Shown here one piece after another: positions 8,129-16,945 of a DNA stretch of 64,000 bases. The translations under genes were made by a program, and so were the position numbers. Each line of letters starts with the position of its first letter. Position 1 is the first letter of the stretch. The notes beneath the pieces are model-generated. The model was not told the origin of the DNA. It ran no database searches and saw nothing but the letters and a program-made list of their open reading frames with translations. This stretch comes from an uncultured Bacteroidales bacterium (GTDB lineage Bacteria; Bacteroidota; Bacteroidia; Bacteroidales; UBA932). The DNA lies in assembly GCA_944322585.1 (NCBI GenBank), contig CALUPB010000008.1:1-64000 (forward strand). Reading direction: 5' to 3'.

Positions 8129-10015
8129 CTACCTAAGCTCTGTAAGGACAGGTTCTTTGACCGTAGAGACCTCCGTCATCGGATTTTCATTGAGCTGTTC
8201 GAAGATGACAATCCTGTTCTCGCCCATGTTCAGCCATACTCCAGGAATATAGAGGGTCTGCTGCGGCCCGACCTGCCAGTAACGGCCGATATTCCTGCCG
8301 TTGATGAAAACGATGCCCTTGCCCCAGTCACTCATGTCTATAAATGTATCTCCCGTCTTATCAAGTGTAAATGTTCCTGAATATACGACAGGACAATTTT
8401 TGAGCATTTGACCCGAGGAGGCGGTATTGTCATGTACACAGCGGCCGGCAGAGGAAAAGTCAGGCACTTCGCTCATCGGAAGCCGGTACATGTTCCAGCC
8501 TCCGGTTATCTCGTTTCCGGCAATGGTGACAGGGCCGATTATACCTTTATTGTTATGCGTAATCTCGCTGCCATAGTTTATACGCCCCATATTCTCCACC
8601 AGTATCTGCAGAGTGGCGTTGAAAGGCACATCAATTTCCATGGAGTATGTCTTTGTATTGCGGTTCAGGACTCCCGCCTTTTCACCGTCCACATACACGA
8701 CCGCATAGTCCCTAAGCCCGGGGATTTCAAGGGTCCCGCTGATAGGCTGGTTGAACCTGCGCGTATAGAGCACATATCCGTATCCCTGGTTGAGCTGCTC
8801 GAATGTAAGCGGTCCGGATGCGGTTTCAGGCTTCATCCTTTCGGTATAAGCCAGCAGATCCATGACCTTGTCTAACTTGATGGAAGGGATGGAAATGACC
8901 GGTATCGGAGCAGGTGCCTCCGGGATATCATATTCCACATACTTTCCGATAACTGCGCGGATGGAATCGTATTTCGGAGTCACCCAGCCGGCCTCGCTGA
9001 TCGGGGCATCATAGTCATAACTCGTCAGATCCGGCTGGATATCCCTCCTCTTGTCATAGTTCGCCCCGCTCGTAAAGCCGAAATTGGTGCCTCCGTGCAC
9101 CATGTAGAAATTGAACGAAACATCATTCTTCAGATAGTTCTCGGTCCTGCGGGCCACATCAGACGGGCTGACGTAAGGGAACGGCTCGGCCCAGTGTGAA
9201 AGCCATCCCGGATAGAACTCGGCAACCATGTACGGACCTTCCCCTCCGTGATACCTGTCCACGACTTTCTTGAGATTCTCCACATCGCTTTCCCCGTTTG
9301 CAGTTGGCAGGGCACCTTCCGTGGAACCGCCCTCGAAAAGCCAGCTGCCGTCGGACGTGAACAACGGCACCTCGAACCCGGCATCGGCAAGCTGCTGCTT
9401 TATCCTGGCATTGTATGCCTTATGCTCCTCCAAAGGAATATCCTGACGCTGCGAGACATACGAACCGAATTCATTCTCGCACTGCACCATTATTATAGGG
9501 CCGCCCTTGGTGAACTGCAGGTCGCCCACTTCCTGATAAAGACGTTCTATATACGCCTTCGTGTGTGCCAGAAATGCTTCATTGTCCCTGCGCACCTCCA
9601 TTCCCGGGACATTCTGCAACCACCACGGATATCCTCCGAATTCCCATTCTGCACAGACATAAGGTCCCGGACGCAGAATGACCATCATCCCTTCTTCCCC
9701 TGCAATACGAATATACTCGGCCAGATCCTTGCCCCCGCTGAAATCCCATTTCCCCGGCTCCGGTTCATGAAGATTCCAGAAAACATAAGTAGCCACCGTA
9801 TTCAGTCCCATTCCTTTCATCATCTGCAGACGGTGCCTCCAGTATTCATGCGGTATCCTTGCATAATGCATCTCCCCTGACAGTATCGGGGTTATCTCCC
9901 CGTTCAGATAGAAATGCCCGTCCTTGATTTCAAATGATTTGACATGCTGCGCATATGCGCCCGTGGAAAAAATGCCGCCGACAAGCAGCATGCAGATTAA
10001 AAAGATTCTCTTCAT
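8129..10015 (-). CDS. GH35 beta-galactosidase, exported
   Basis: A 628-residue glycoside hydrolase family 35 enzyme with a Sec signal peptide (about residues 1-22, ending TGAYAQ). The (beta/alpha)8 domain spans about 25-350. The GH35 signature GGPIIMVQCENEF is at 171-183, with predicted acid/base Glu182. The predicted nucleophile is Glu266 in VAEFYPGW. Beta-sandwich domains follow, with a C-terminal jelly-roll (GKGIVFINGRNIGRYW). It should remove terminal beta-galactose from glycans in the periplasm or at the surface. It is the last minus-strand gene after the cytochrome operon, but a 238-nt gap with a duplicated promoter-like segment suggests its own transcription start. Confidence 0.93.
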   Translation of the reverse strand: MKRIFLICMLLVGGIFSTGAYAQHVKSFEIKDGHFYLNGEITPILSGEMHYARIPHEYWRHRLQMMKGMGLNTVATYVFWNLHEPEPGKWDFSGGKDLAEYIRIAGEEGMMVILRPGPYVCAEWEFGGYPWWLQNVPGMEVRRDNEAFLAHTKAYIERLYQEVGDLQFTKGGPIIMVQCENEFGSYVSQRQDIPLEEHKAYNARIKQQLADAGFEVPLFTSDGSWLFEGGSTEGALPTANGESDVENLKKVVDRYHGGEGPYMVAEFYPGWLSHWAEPFPYVSPSDVARRTENYLKNDVSFNFYMVHGGTNFGFTSGANYDKRRDIQPDLTSYDYDAPISEAGWVTPKYDSIRAVIGKYVEYDIPEAPAPIPVISIPSIKLDKVMDLLAYTERMKPETASGPLTFEQLNQGYGYVLYTRRFNQPISGTLEIPGLRDYAVVYVDGEKAGVLNRNTKTYSMEIDVPFNATLQILVENMGRINYGSEITHNNKGIIGPVTIAGNEITGGWNMYRLPMSEVPDFSSAGRCVHDNTASSGQMLKNCPVVYSGTFTLDKTGDTFIDMSDWGKGIVFINGRNIGRYWQVGPQQTLYIPGVWLNMGENRIVIFEQLNENPMTEVSTVKEPVLTELR

Positions 10016-10073
10016 CGGTTATCAGTATATGTTCCTCCCGGAAAGCCTGTCTTCCCGGCAACGGACAAATATA

Positions 10074-10223
10074 CGAAGAAGCCGAGAGCAGAACAAATTT
10101 ATTTGTTTTGCCGAGGCGTGAACAGTATATATGGCGTCAGCCAAATATCGAAGAAGCCGAGAGCAGAACAAATTTATTTGTTTTGCCGAGGCGTGAACAG
10201 TATATATGGCGTCAGCCAAATGG
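10074..10223 (-). repeat. 75-bp tandem duplication carrying promoter-like boxes upstream of the GH35 gene
   Basis: 10074-10148 and 10149-10223 are near-identical tandem copies with a 75-bp period. Each copy holds, on the minus strand, TAAATTTG (complement at 10094-10101 and 10169-10176), a match to the -7 box TAnnTTTG. This lies within the inverted repeat AACAAATttATTTGTT, which could be an operator. The GH35 start codon at 10015 is downstream of both, so the promoter or operator region appears doubled. No TTTG -33 element is seen at the expected spacing. Confidence 0.75.
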
Positions 10224-10253
10224 ATACATGACAGGATTTCCTGCCACGACGGC

Positions 10254-11225
10254 TCAGTAGACATGGATGCTGGCACCCTGGGCTGAAGGCAGGTAATTGA
10301 TGCCGTACCAGCACATCTGCAGAAGGATGAACGAGAAAACGAGCAGAGCGAACAGCAGGTCGTGACTGACATGGGGGGCGCTGCCGGAAACGGGGCACCC
10401 GGCCCGTCCCTGAATGTCCGGAGAACTGATAATCCGTCCGTGGGAGGCGTAAGCCCTGAGATGAAGATAGAGCAGATAGCTTAGCCACGTGGCGGCTGCC
10501 CAGGTCTCCTTCGGATCCCATGTCCACCAGTCTCCCCAGGCCTGTTTGGCCCATAACGCCCCCATAACCATACCGAGGGTCAGGAAAGACCATCCGACAC
10601 GCACCATATTGTCGCACATCCCCATTTCCGCATCAGAAGGCACTCTGCCGGACGGACGCAGCCACAGATAAAGAGCGAACAGGGTAACGGCCCCGAGAAG
10701 CGCATAGGCAAACATATAGACGACAACATGAGGCACGAACCAGACACTCTGCAGGGCCGGCATCAGGGACCTGTCATGTATCTCCGGACGGAAAAGATTG
10801 ATGCACAGAAAGACAACCGCCATCATGGTGCTGAATGGCAGTATCCACCTGTAACGCCACCTCAGATAGACAATCACTCCCGACAGGGAAACGAAGAACG
10901 AATACCATAGTCTGGTCTCCCCTACGGTCCGCAATGGAGGCCGTTCGAGCGAAATCCACAGTCCGACAATAAAAGCCAGGAATATCAGGGAACCGCACAA
11001 TGACATGCCTGCCGCGGCATAGACACGGCGCCGGGAAACCGGAACGTCTTCCGTGCTTCCGGGATTTGGATTGCGGGAAGAAGGAAGGCTGTCTGTACCG
11101 GCAGACGGTTTTCCTGAAAACGAAGCTCCGGAACCGACTCCGACCCTGACAAAAGACATCACGGCACCTGCCGCCCAGCATAAAGAAGCCGCCAGGCCGA
11201 ACCATATCAGATAATTCCAGTCCAT
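10254..11225 (-). CDS. ccsA: cytochrome c biogenesis protein CcsA (System II heme export/ligation)
   Basis: An integral membrane protein of 323 residues in the CcsA/CcmF family. It carries the tryptophan-rich heme-handling motif WGDWWTWDPKETW at about 230-242, flanked by hydrophobic segments. Candidate heme-ligand histidines occur at VPHVVVY (about 166) and near APHVSHD (284-288). With ResB it exports heme and attaches it to CXXCH motifs in the periplasm. It lies 39 nt downstream of resB on the same strand. A polar Gly/Ser/Pro-rich loop at about residues 28-62 is longer than I would expect. The only multiheme c-type protein in the window is encoded at the head of the same gene run. Confidence 0.9.
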   Translation of the reverse strand: MDWNYLIWFGLAASLCWAAGAVMSFVRVGVGSGASFSGKPSAGTDSLPSSRNPNPGSTEDVPVSRRRVYAAAGMSLCGSLIFLAFIVGLWISLERPPLRTVGETRLWYSFFVSLSGVIVYLRWRYRWILPFSTMMAVVFLCINLFRPEIHDRSLMPALQSVWFVPHVVVYMFAYALLGAVTLFALYLWLRPSGRVPSDAEMGMCDNMVRVGWSFLTLGMVMGALWAKQAWGDWWTWDPKETWAAATWLSYLLYLHLRAYASHGRIISSPDIQGRAGCPVSGSAPHVSHDLLFALLVFSFILLQMCWYGINYLPSAQGASIHVY

Positions 11226-11264
11226 ATCATCTCTTCCAATTGTCCATAACCACCGGTCATTCCT

Positions 11265-12887
11265 TTAACTCCTTTCCTTCCAGTGCCCTGCCTCCGCGCT
11301 GCCGGGACTTTCACCATTCAGTTCACCGTCCATATCATTCCCGACAGCACTTTTGCCAGAGGGCACTGCATATCCGTCTCTTTCAGCGATACCACAGTCA
11401 AGGCGGACAGCATACCCGTCTCTTTCTTTGTCACTGCCTCCAGGACGGACATCGTGCCCGTCTCTTCGGACGGTTCTCCTGCCGGCTCCTGCAGTAAGGA
11501 AGATCAGAATTCCTCCGCACAGCACCATCCAAAGAGCCACATGCACCAGCCGGTACCACGGATCATGGACACATTCCAATATGCTGACAGAGCTCCACTT
11601 CCCGCGGGACGTATCGTATCCGGACTGGTAAATCCGCCACGGGCCAGTCTTGGCCGGATGGTTGACCCTGATATCCGCATCGATGACTTTCCCGTCAGGC
11701 CATACAATCCGTACCTCCGACGTATAGCCCTTGGCTTCAGGATATGGCATGACAACCATTTTGCCGTCTTCCAGAGGCAGCACAGACGATCCGAAGACAT
11801 GGCTTCCGCAGCTTACCCATCCGGATACCGGATCCGAAACGGGAATGCTGTCACATCTGTCCTCCTTCAAATGATCTCCGGTTCTTGCCTCCGGGATACT
11901 CTCATCCTCTCTCACCGCAGTAACGAAAACGGCGGGCACCGTCCCGACATGCTTCATCTCTTTATAGGAAGAATCCCCCGGCATGCGTCCTGCCATTCCG
12001 AGATACTCTTCGGCCAGCAGCGACCAGCCGCCGACGGACTGCCTCTCTCCGGCCTTCTCCACCTGGAAGAATTCACGGGACATGACACAGGCATCGGAAT
12101 CATAAATATAGAGTTTCGGAGGATATTCCTCCATCGCGAACCTGCTCAATGTAATGATGAAAGGCAGCCTGACAGTATCGCATCCCCGCAGATGCGGTTC
12201 CTGCCCGGATGAAAGACTCCTCCGGATATCCGTCACCGCTGCATCCACCGGCACTCCCGGCTGCGCCACGACTTTGTACCGCTGCTTGTCAGCACTGCCG
12301 AAGACACCTGCCACAAGAAGAAGGAATATCCCCGTATGAACGGCAAGACGCGGAAGCCTGCGGAGGAAATCTTTCCACCGTCCTGACTGCGGCATGCGAC
12401 TGTCGCCGGACTGTGCTGCGGAAAGACCGGCTCCTGCACCATGCACGGTTCCCGGCAGGATGCGACATGAATTGAATGCAGAAACGATCTCGGACACTAC
12501 TCTTATGCCCAGGGAAGTCATAAAATAGAACAGGATGAAATTGAAAGCCCATGAAGACGACATCGCTGACCAGCCCATGGCCCCGACAAATCCTTCCGCA
12601 GAGGCATCCTGACGTACCAGTCCGAAGACAATGACAAGAACCAACAGGGAAAATGCCGACGACAGGCATGCTTTCCAGTCCCATAATGTCCGGAGCCATC
12701 CGTAACGGTCGCTGAATGCATATGCAACTACCAGCAGATACACATAATTGACAGAAAGGATCACTCCCCACGGATAACGCAGAAAGCCGGCGTCAATGTC
12801 ACCGGCTGTCAATTGCAGTACGGTGCCTGCCGCCACCAGCAGGGCACACCGGAGAAAGGCTCTCCTGTAATTCCATTTCAAAGACAT
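11265..12887 (-). CDS. resB: cytochrome c biogenesis protein ResB (CcsB-type)
   Basis: 540 residues from the ATG at 12887. That ATG overlaps the stop of the upstream gene (TGATG), a translational-coupling arrangement; the frame stays open to 12965 but inside that gene. Hydrophobic segments occur near residues 12-30, 42-60, 75-95 and 105-130. A large periplasmic ResB domain follows (YKVVAQPGVPVDA, then RFAMEEYPPKLYIYDS), and a last membrane helix (VALWMVLCGGILIFLTAGAG). The cytoplasmic tail after it is unusual: RDG-Y/H-A/D-V recurs three times with a 14-residue period, seen in DNA as GCATAyCCGTCTCTTT-like units at 11368, 11410 and near 11452. ResB partners with CcsA in System II cytochrome c assembly. 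Confidence 0.87.
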   Translation of the reverse strand: MSLKWNYRRAFLRCALLVAAGTVLQLTAGDIDAGFLRYPWGVILSVNYVYLLVVAYAFSDRYGWLRTLWDWKACLSSAFSLLVLVIVFGLVRQDASAEGFVGAMGWSAMSSSWAFNFILFYFMTSLGIRVVSEIVSAFNSCRILPGTVHGAGAGLSAAQSGDSRMPQSGRWKDFLRRLPRLAVHTGIFLLLVAGVFGSADKQRYKVVAQPGVPVDAAVTDIRRSLSSGQEPHLRGCDTVRLPFIITLSRFAMEEYPPKLYIYDSDACVMSREFFQVEKAGERQSVGGWSLLAEEYLGMAGRMPGDSSYKEMKHVGTVPAVFVTAVREDESIPEARTGDHLKEDRCDSIPVSDPVSGWVSCGSHVFGSSVLPLEDGKMVVMPYPEAKGYTSEVRIVWPDGKVIDADIRVNHPAKTGPWRIYQSGYDTSRGKWSSVSILECVHDPWYRLVHVALWMVLCGGILIFLTAGAGRRTVRRDGHDVRPGGSDKERDGYAVRLDCGIAERDGYAVPSGKSAVGNDMDGELNGESPGSAEAGHWKERS

Positions 12888-13798
12888 CAGGCCTGTTCCC
12901 ACTGCCCGCGCAGCAGAGCCACTGCTGCCGGTACGGTCATCGCCCTGTCGCCCTGCGTACCGCACTCGAAGCTGACATACTTGTCATAGCCCATTTCCTT
13001 CAGCGCACGCATACCATCCACATAATTATCCGCTTCCCCATCCTCGCCCGGCATCAGTCTCCGTCCACGGCTTGCGATATGCACATGCTGCAGGTATTCT
13101 GTCCCGGCTGACATGAAAGCCGCATAGTCGGATGTCTCTTCCTGCATGTGCCAGAAATCCCCCATACATTTCACTCCGGCACTCTTTGCGTCCCTGCAGA
13201 TTGCAGCAGCATCCGCAACCTGACGCAGATAGAACGCTTCCTTTCTGTTAAGAGGCTCAAGGATGACAGTAGTGCCGCATTTCAGAGCGTATTCACCAAG
13301 CTCGTGCAGCTGTTCTGTAAGATAATCCCTGGTCTCAAGCGTATGGGGACGGCACGGCTTCTGACCGTTGAATGCCGGAACCATAATCACTCCTGTAGAA
13401 CCGAGCTCCCCGGCCGCGGCTATTATGTCACGCATCGTAGTATCGAACTCGGCCTTCACCTTAGGATCCTCCGCCAGGATAAATCCGCCGAAACCGGCAC
13501 ATATAGCCGACACCTTGATGTTGCGGCCATTGAGTGCCTGCCGGATCTCATTTACCCTTCCTGCCAGATTGCCTCCTCCCGGCTCGAACCCGACGATGCC
13601 GAGATTCTCCATATAGTCGAGTTTCTCGTTCAGGCTGCTGCCGGGAGCAGTCCCTTCCTGGAAGGAAATCTTCAGTGCCGTACCCTTCCCTGATTCCGTC
13701 TTGGGGGAACATGCAGACAGGATACCGGCCGGGGTCCCTGCCACTGTAACGGCAGCAACCCCCATGACCGATCTTTGTATAAAGTCTCTTCTTTTCAT
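12887..13798 (-). CDS. exported sugar phosphate isomerase/epimerase-like TIM-barrel protein
   Basis: 303 residues. The N-terminus has a twin-arginine-type signal (RRDFIQRSVMGVAAV) and a lipobox-like LSAC ending at Cys30, so it is probably an exported, membrane-anchored protein. The body is an AP-endonuclease-2/xylose-isomerase-like TIM barrel: FEPGGGNLAGRVNEIR, VIMVPAFNG, VILEPLNRKE (metal-site Glu), GDFWHMQEE, HVHIASRGRR and YVSFECG near the C-terminus. Relatives include hydroxypyruvate isomerase-like enzymes and periplasmic 3-keto-sugar processing enzymes of Bacteroides. It sits between a Gfo/Idh/MocA gene (12 nt upstream) and resB (overlapping stop/start), so the three are almost certainly co-transcribed. 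The substrate is unknown. Confidence 0.85.
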   Translation of the reverse strand: MKRRDFIQRSVMGVAAVTVAGTPAGILSACSPKTESGKGTALKISFQEGTAPGSSLNEKLDYMENLGIVGFEPGGGNLAGRVNEIRQALNGRNIKVSAICAGFGGFILAEDPKVKAEFDTTMRDIIAAAGELGSTGVIMVPAFNGQKPCRPHTLETRDYLTEQLHELGEYALKCGTTVILEPLNRKEAFYLRQVADAAAICRDAKSAGVKCMGDFWHMQEETSDYAAFMSAGTEYLQHVHIASRGRRLMPGEDGEADNYVDGMRALKEMGYDKYVSFECGTQGDRAMTVPAAVALLRGQWEQA

Positions 13799-13810
13799 AA
13801 GGCGTGAATT

Positions 13811-15157
13811 TTATTTGCCTGTTCCAGGTACAGGTACCGTGTACTTCGACATGTCCATCCGGCCCATCACAAGTTCGGCAGGCATATAGTCGAGCTGTGA
13901 AGCGGTGATTTCGTCCCATGTCAGTGTACCTCCTGAATAGGCGGCCTCACGGCCCATGATACCGGCAAGAGTGGAAACCGCGCACTCTTCGGCCTCATTG
14001 ATAACCTCTCCCTTCCGGATATGGTTGACAAGATCCACATGCTCGAGCACATACGGATTATGCTGCTTGAACGCCGCATTGGCAGCCGCCTCGTCGAACT
14101 TCCATACCACATTGCCTTTGAGATCCTTTATCTCATGGCTGTAGCTGTTCCATGAGCCCTTGGTTCCCTGAATATATTCACCAATATTGTTGCTGCATCC
14201 GTCTATCTGACGGCACATGCTGTGGAGATGGATGCCGTTCTCGAACTCGAAATCCACGCTGAACTGATCATACTGGTCTCCTGTGATGCGGCGGTGACGG
14301 CCGCCGAAAGCAGTCGCCTTTACCGGCTTCATGCCTGACATCCAGAGGAATACGTCGATATTATGGACATGCTGCTCGACAATATGATCTCCAGACAGCC
14401 ATTTCCAGTTCACCCAGTCGCGGATCATCCATTCCATATCGCTCCAACCCTGCTGACGCTCGCGGTACCACAGCATACCCTGGTTCCAGTAAACATTCCC
14501 TCCGGTTATTTCTCCTATATATCCTTCCTGTATCTTCTGGAAGGCCTCGACATACGGACGCTGGTGATGACGCTGCGTACCCGTCACCACACACAGTCCC
14601 TTCGCCTTTGCCTGCCTTGCGGCTGCGATTACGGTGCGGTAACCCTTCGGATCCACTGCAACCGGTTTTTCAAGGAAGGCATGCACACCTTTCTCGGTAG
14701 CATACCTGAAATGTTCAGGACGGAATGCAGGAGGAGTCGTAAGTATTACCAGATCGATGCCGGAATCGATGACCTTCTTGTAGGCATCAAAGCCGACAAA
14801 GCAGTTCTCAGTCGCAACATCCTGGCTGTACTTTTCCTTCAAATCCTTGCGAAGCCCTTCAAGCCGGTCGGAAAAAGTATCCCCGAGAGCCACCACCTTG
14901 ATGCCATTGGCAGCTGACAGCAGGTCGACTACCGCTCCTGAACCGCGTCCTCCGCATCCGACAACTCCCACCTTGAGCTCTATGCCATCCACAGCCTTGT
15001 CCGGCAATTCCGGGATATAATAATCGGCCGGATCTCTCAACGGGGTGTATTTTTGCCTTCCGCAGGAAGACAGCAGGGACGTGCCCAGGATGCCTGTCAC
15101 ACCGAGGGCCGCAGAATAGGTCAGGAATTCCTTTCTGCTGATCTTTTTATCGCTCAT
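13811..15157 (-). CDS. exported Gfo/Idh/MocA-family oxidoreductase
   Basis: 448 residues. The N-terminus SRKEFLTYSAALGVTG is a Tat-like signal with RK in place of RR, followed by LLSSC (Cys32), so export and lipid anchoring are likely. The Rossmann domain starts about residue 61, with VGVVGCGGRGSG at 64-75. The family motif EKPVAV is at 163-168, with Lys164 the expected catalytic or cofactor-contacting residue. Further motifs are VTGTQRHHQRPYVEA and GDHIVEQHVHNIDVFLW. Exported members of this family oxidise sugars with a tightly held NAD(P) and therefore need an electron or substrate cycle to reset the cofactor. The gene is 12 nt from the TIM-barrel gene and 54 nt from the upstream tetraheme fusion gene. 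Confidence 0.9.
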   Translation of the reverse strand: MSDKKISRKEFLTYSAALGVTGILGTSLLSSCGRQKYTPLRDPADYYIPELPDKAVDGIELKVGVVGCGGRGSGAVVDLLSAANGIKVVALGDTFSDRLEGLRKDLKEKYSQDVATENCFVGFDAYKKVIDSGIDLVILTTPPAFRPEHFRYATEKGVHAFLEKPVAVDPKGYRTVIAAARQAKAKGLCVVTGTQRHHQRPYVEAFQKIQEGYIGEITGGNVYWNQGMLWYRERQQGWSDMEWMIRDWVNWKWLSGDHIVEQHVHNIDVFLWMSGMKPVKATAFGGRHRRITGDQYDQFSVDFEFENGIHLHSMCRQIDGCSNNIGEYIQGTKGSWNSYSHEIKDLKGNVVWKFDEAAANAAFKQHNPYVLEHVDLVNHIRKGEVINEAEECAVSTLAGIMGREAAYSGGTLTWDEITASQLDYMPAELVMGRMDMSKYTVPVPGTGK

Positions 15158-15211
15158 AACTGTAATATTTTGATATTGTTTAGTGTTACCATTACATCAC
15201 GGATTCCGCAG

Positions 15212-16750
15212 TTATCTTGCCTCCACGCCTTCAGGCACCTCACAGACCACCCGGAAACCTATCCCCTTCACATCGGAATACCACCAGATACTCTTAGGGT
15301 TCTGCGGGTCAGTCTTCAGCCATGCGTCATGTTCCGTATGCCCACGCGCTGCACAACGCACATCAGCGGCATCATCAGTGTAGAGACCTCCCCTTACAAC
15401 ATATTCTGTCCCCGAAGCCGGGCCTTTCGGATCCACTGCCCCGTCCTGCAGCTGCGCATAGGCGTCTTCCGCATACCAGTCCGAACAGTATTCCATCACA
15501 TTGCCGAGCATATTCTTCAGCCCGAACGGATTCGGTCTCACCGCAGAAGGTTCCTGCGTGCGGTTCCGGCTGTTTCCGGCATATATGACATAACTGTTTA
15601 TTACAGTCGTGTCTGCACCGAATATGCCATGCCACAATCCCCTGCCGGAATATTTTCTCGGACTGCCTTCAAAGAAATACGGGCCAGACGTGCCGCCTCT
15701 GGCCGCATACTCCCATTCAGCCTCAGTCGGCAGACGGTATTTCTTGCCCGTCTTTTTCGACAGCCACTGACAGAAAGTCTCGGCGGAATAGTGCGTCATT
15801 GTAATGACAGGCCTGTCTCCCATCCCCCATCCCTGGTCCGGATATCCGAAAGGCGGGGTAGGACCGCTCACCGCATCCACATCTTCACGCATGTTGTTGG
15901 CATATACAACTTCCGGAGGTGTACGCCCCTCGGACATCGTCTCTGCGTAGAAAGCCCAGAACTGGTCCCATGTGACCTCTGTCTCCCCCATGAAGAAAGG
16001 GGATACAGTAACCTTGCGCTGCGGGGATTCATCGCTGCGGCGGAACGGCTCATTCTCAGGACTGCCAATGGTAAACGTGCCGCCGGGAACAGCCACCATA
16101 TTTATCGATGCCGCAGTCCCGGGTATCGTTTCTGTAAAATTGCTGAATCCAGTGACTGCCGCCGCCCCGGAAAAGATTTCTTTTGCCTCAGTCTTGGGAA
16201 CCCCGACAAGCTGGGCATGCTGGTAATTCGGATTATAGTGCCCCGCATCGAGATGGCAGCTGATGCATTGCAGATCCAGTTTCTCCGCATTGTCCTCGTA
16301 ATAGAGGTGGGCAGTGACACCGTCGTCAGTAATCCCTTCCGGGAAAAGATTCACGTGACAGGCTTCACAGGACTCGTTGTATACTATCTTCTGCGCGTAT
16401 TCCAGCTCACCCTTGCTGTCCCAGTCTATCTTTTCCACATCCTTCGTCACATAAGACCAGACATCCTTCATACCGGTCTTCGCCTTTGCCATGAAATGCC
16501 TCGCAGAACCTTTCGGAGGAAGATGGCATGCCGCACATTCGGTCATGGTGCCGCTTCCGTTGTTATAGTGGACAGACTGCTTCCAGCTCGCATCTGACTC
16601 CGGATGGGCATGGCACATCATGCAGGATTCATTCGAAGAACTCTTGACATACAAAGAATTCAGTCCTATCATCAACGAAAAGCCGACCACAAGACCCGCG
16701 AGCCCTGCCAGCCAGAGTTTTTTCCCAATGCCAGGCTTTGACATAACCAC
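15212..16750 (-). CDS. NrfH/NapC-type tetraheme cytochrome c fused to a SUMF1 (FGE-sulfatase-like) domain
   Basis: 512 residues. An N-terminal membrane anchor (about 12-32) is followed by four CXXCH heme sites: CMMCH 43-47, CAACH 72-76, CEACH 128-132 and CISCH 162-166. The SNESCMMCH...W..SVHYNN layout resembles NrfH/NapC quinol-oxidising cytochromes. From about residue 217 a SUMF1 domain begins (MVAVPGGTFTIGSPENEP, TEVTWDQFWAFY, YRLPTEAEWEYAARGG, GNVMEYCSDWY, YVVRGGLYTDDAADVRCAARG). The copper-binding cysteine pair of true formylglycine-generating enzymes is missing: after RGG comes LYTDDAADVRC. It is therefore probably not a formylglycine synthase. The gene heads a minus-strand run with Gfo/Idh, TIM-barrel, resB and ccsA. 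It is predicted to face the periplasm and to pass electrons to or from the quinone pool. Confidence 0.88.
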   Translation of the reverse strand: MVMSKPGIGKKLWLAGLAGLVVGFSLMIGLNSLYVKSSSNESCMMCHAHPESDASWKQSVHYNNGSGTMTECAACHLPPKGSARHFMAKAKTGMKDVWSYVTKDVEKIDWDSKGELEYAQKIVYNESCEACHVNLFPEGITDDGVTAHLYYEDNAEKLDLQCISCHLDAGHYNPNYQHAQLVGVPKTEAKEIFSGAAAVTGFSNFTETIPGTAASINMVAVPGGTFTIGSPENEPFRRSDESPQRKVTVSPFFMGETEVTWDQFWAFYAETMSEGRTPPEVVYANNMREDVDAVSGPTPPFGYPDQGWGMGDRPVITMTHYSAETFCQWLSKKTGKKYRLPTEAEWEYAARGGTSGPYFFEGSPRKYSGRGLWHGIFGADTTVINSYVIYAGNSRNRTQEPSAVRPNPFGLKNMLGNVMEYCSDWYAEDAYAQLQDGAVDPKGPASGTEYVVRGGLYTDDAADVRCAARGHTEHDAWLKTDPQNPKSIWWYSDVKGIGFRVVCEVPEGVEAR

Positions 16751-16854
16751 TTATATAATTTAAACCACACAAAATACTTCACCGACCGGAATACTGATTC
16801 GAATCGGTTAAGCAATAAATCCGTCAAAATTAACAATTAATTCAGAAAAAGCCT

Positions 16855-16902
16855 AAAAAACTGTGTTGAATTTTTCTATTTTTTCTGAAAAATTCAACAC
16901 AG
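16855..16902 (-). terminator. intrinsic terminator after sodB
   Basis: A perfect 16-bp inverted repeat (16861-16876 and 16887-16902) encloses a 10-nt loop. On the minus strand it is followed by TTTTTT (complement of 16855-16860). It lies 44 nt past the sodB stop and separates sodB from the cytochrome operon. Confidence 0.85.
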
Positions 16903-16945
16903 CCTTCGTGATGATGCCTTGCCGTTCCCTGATTGGGAATTACCG

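Noticed and set aside
10074..10223. CRISPR-like repeat
   Set aside because: Only two directly abutting 75-bp copies with no spacers; it is a tandem duplication.
15212..16100. Functional formylglycine-generating enzyme
   Set aside because: The SUMF1 domain lacks the cysteine pair that binds copper in true FGEs, and no sulfatase gene is in the window.
15053..16597. 514-residue plus-strand ORF opposite the NrfH-SUMF1 fusion gene
   Set aside because: Antisense shadow. The minus-strand reading has heme motifs and domain signatures; this one has none.
16790..16810. GATTCGAATC palindrome upstream of the NrfH-SUMF1 gene as an operator
   Set aside because: Ten bases of self-complementarity can arise by chance, and no second site or regulator gene supports it.
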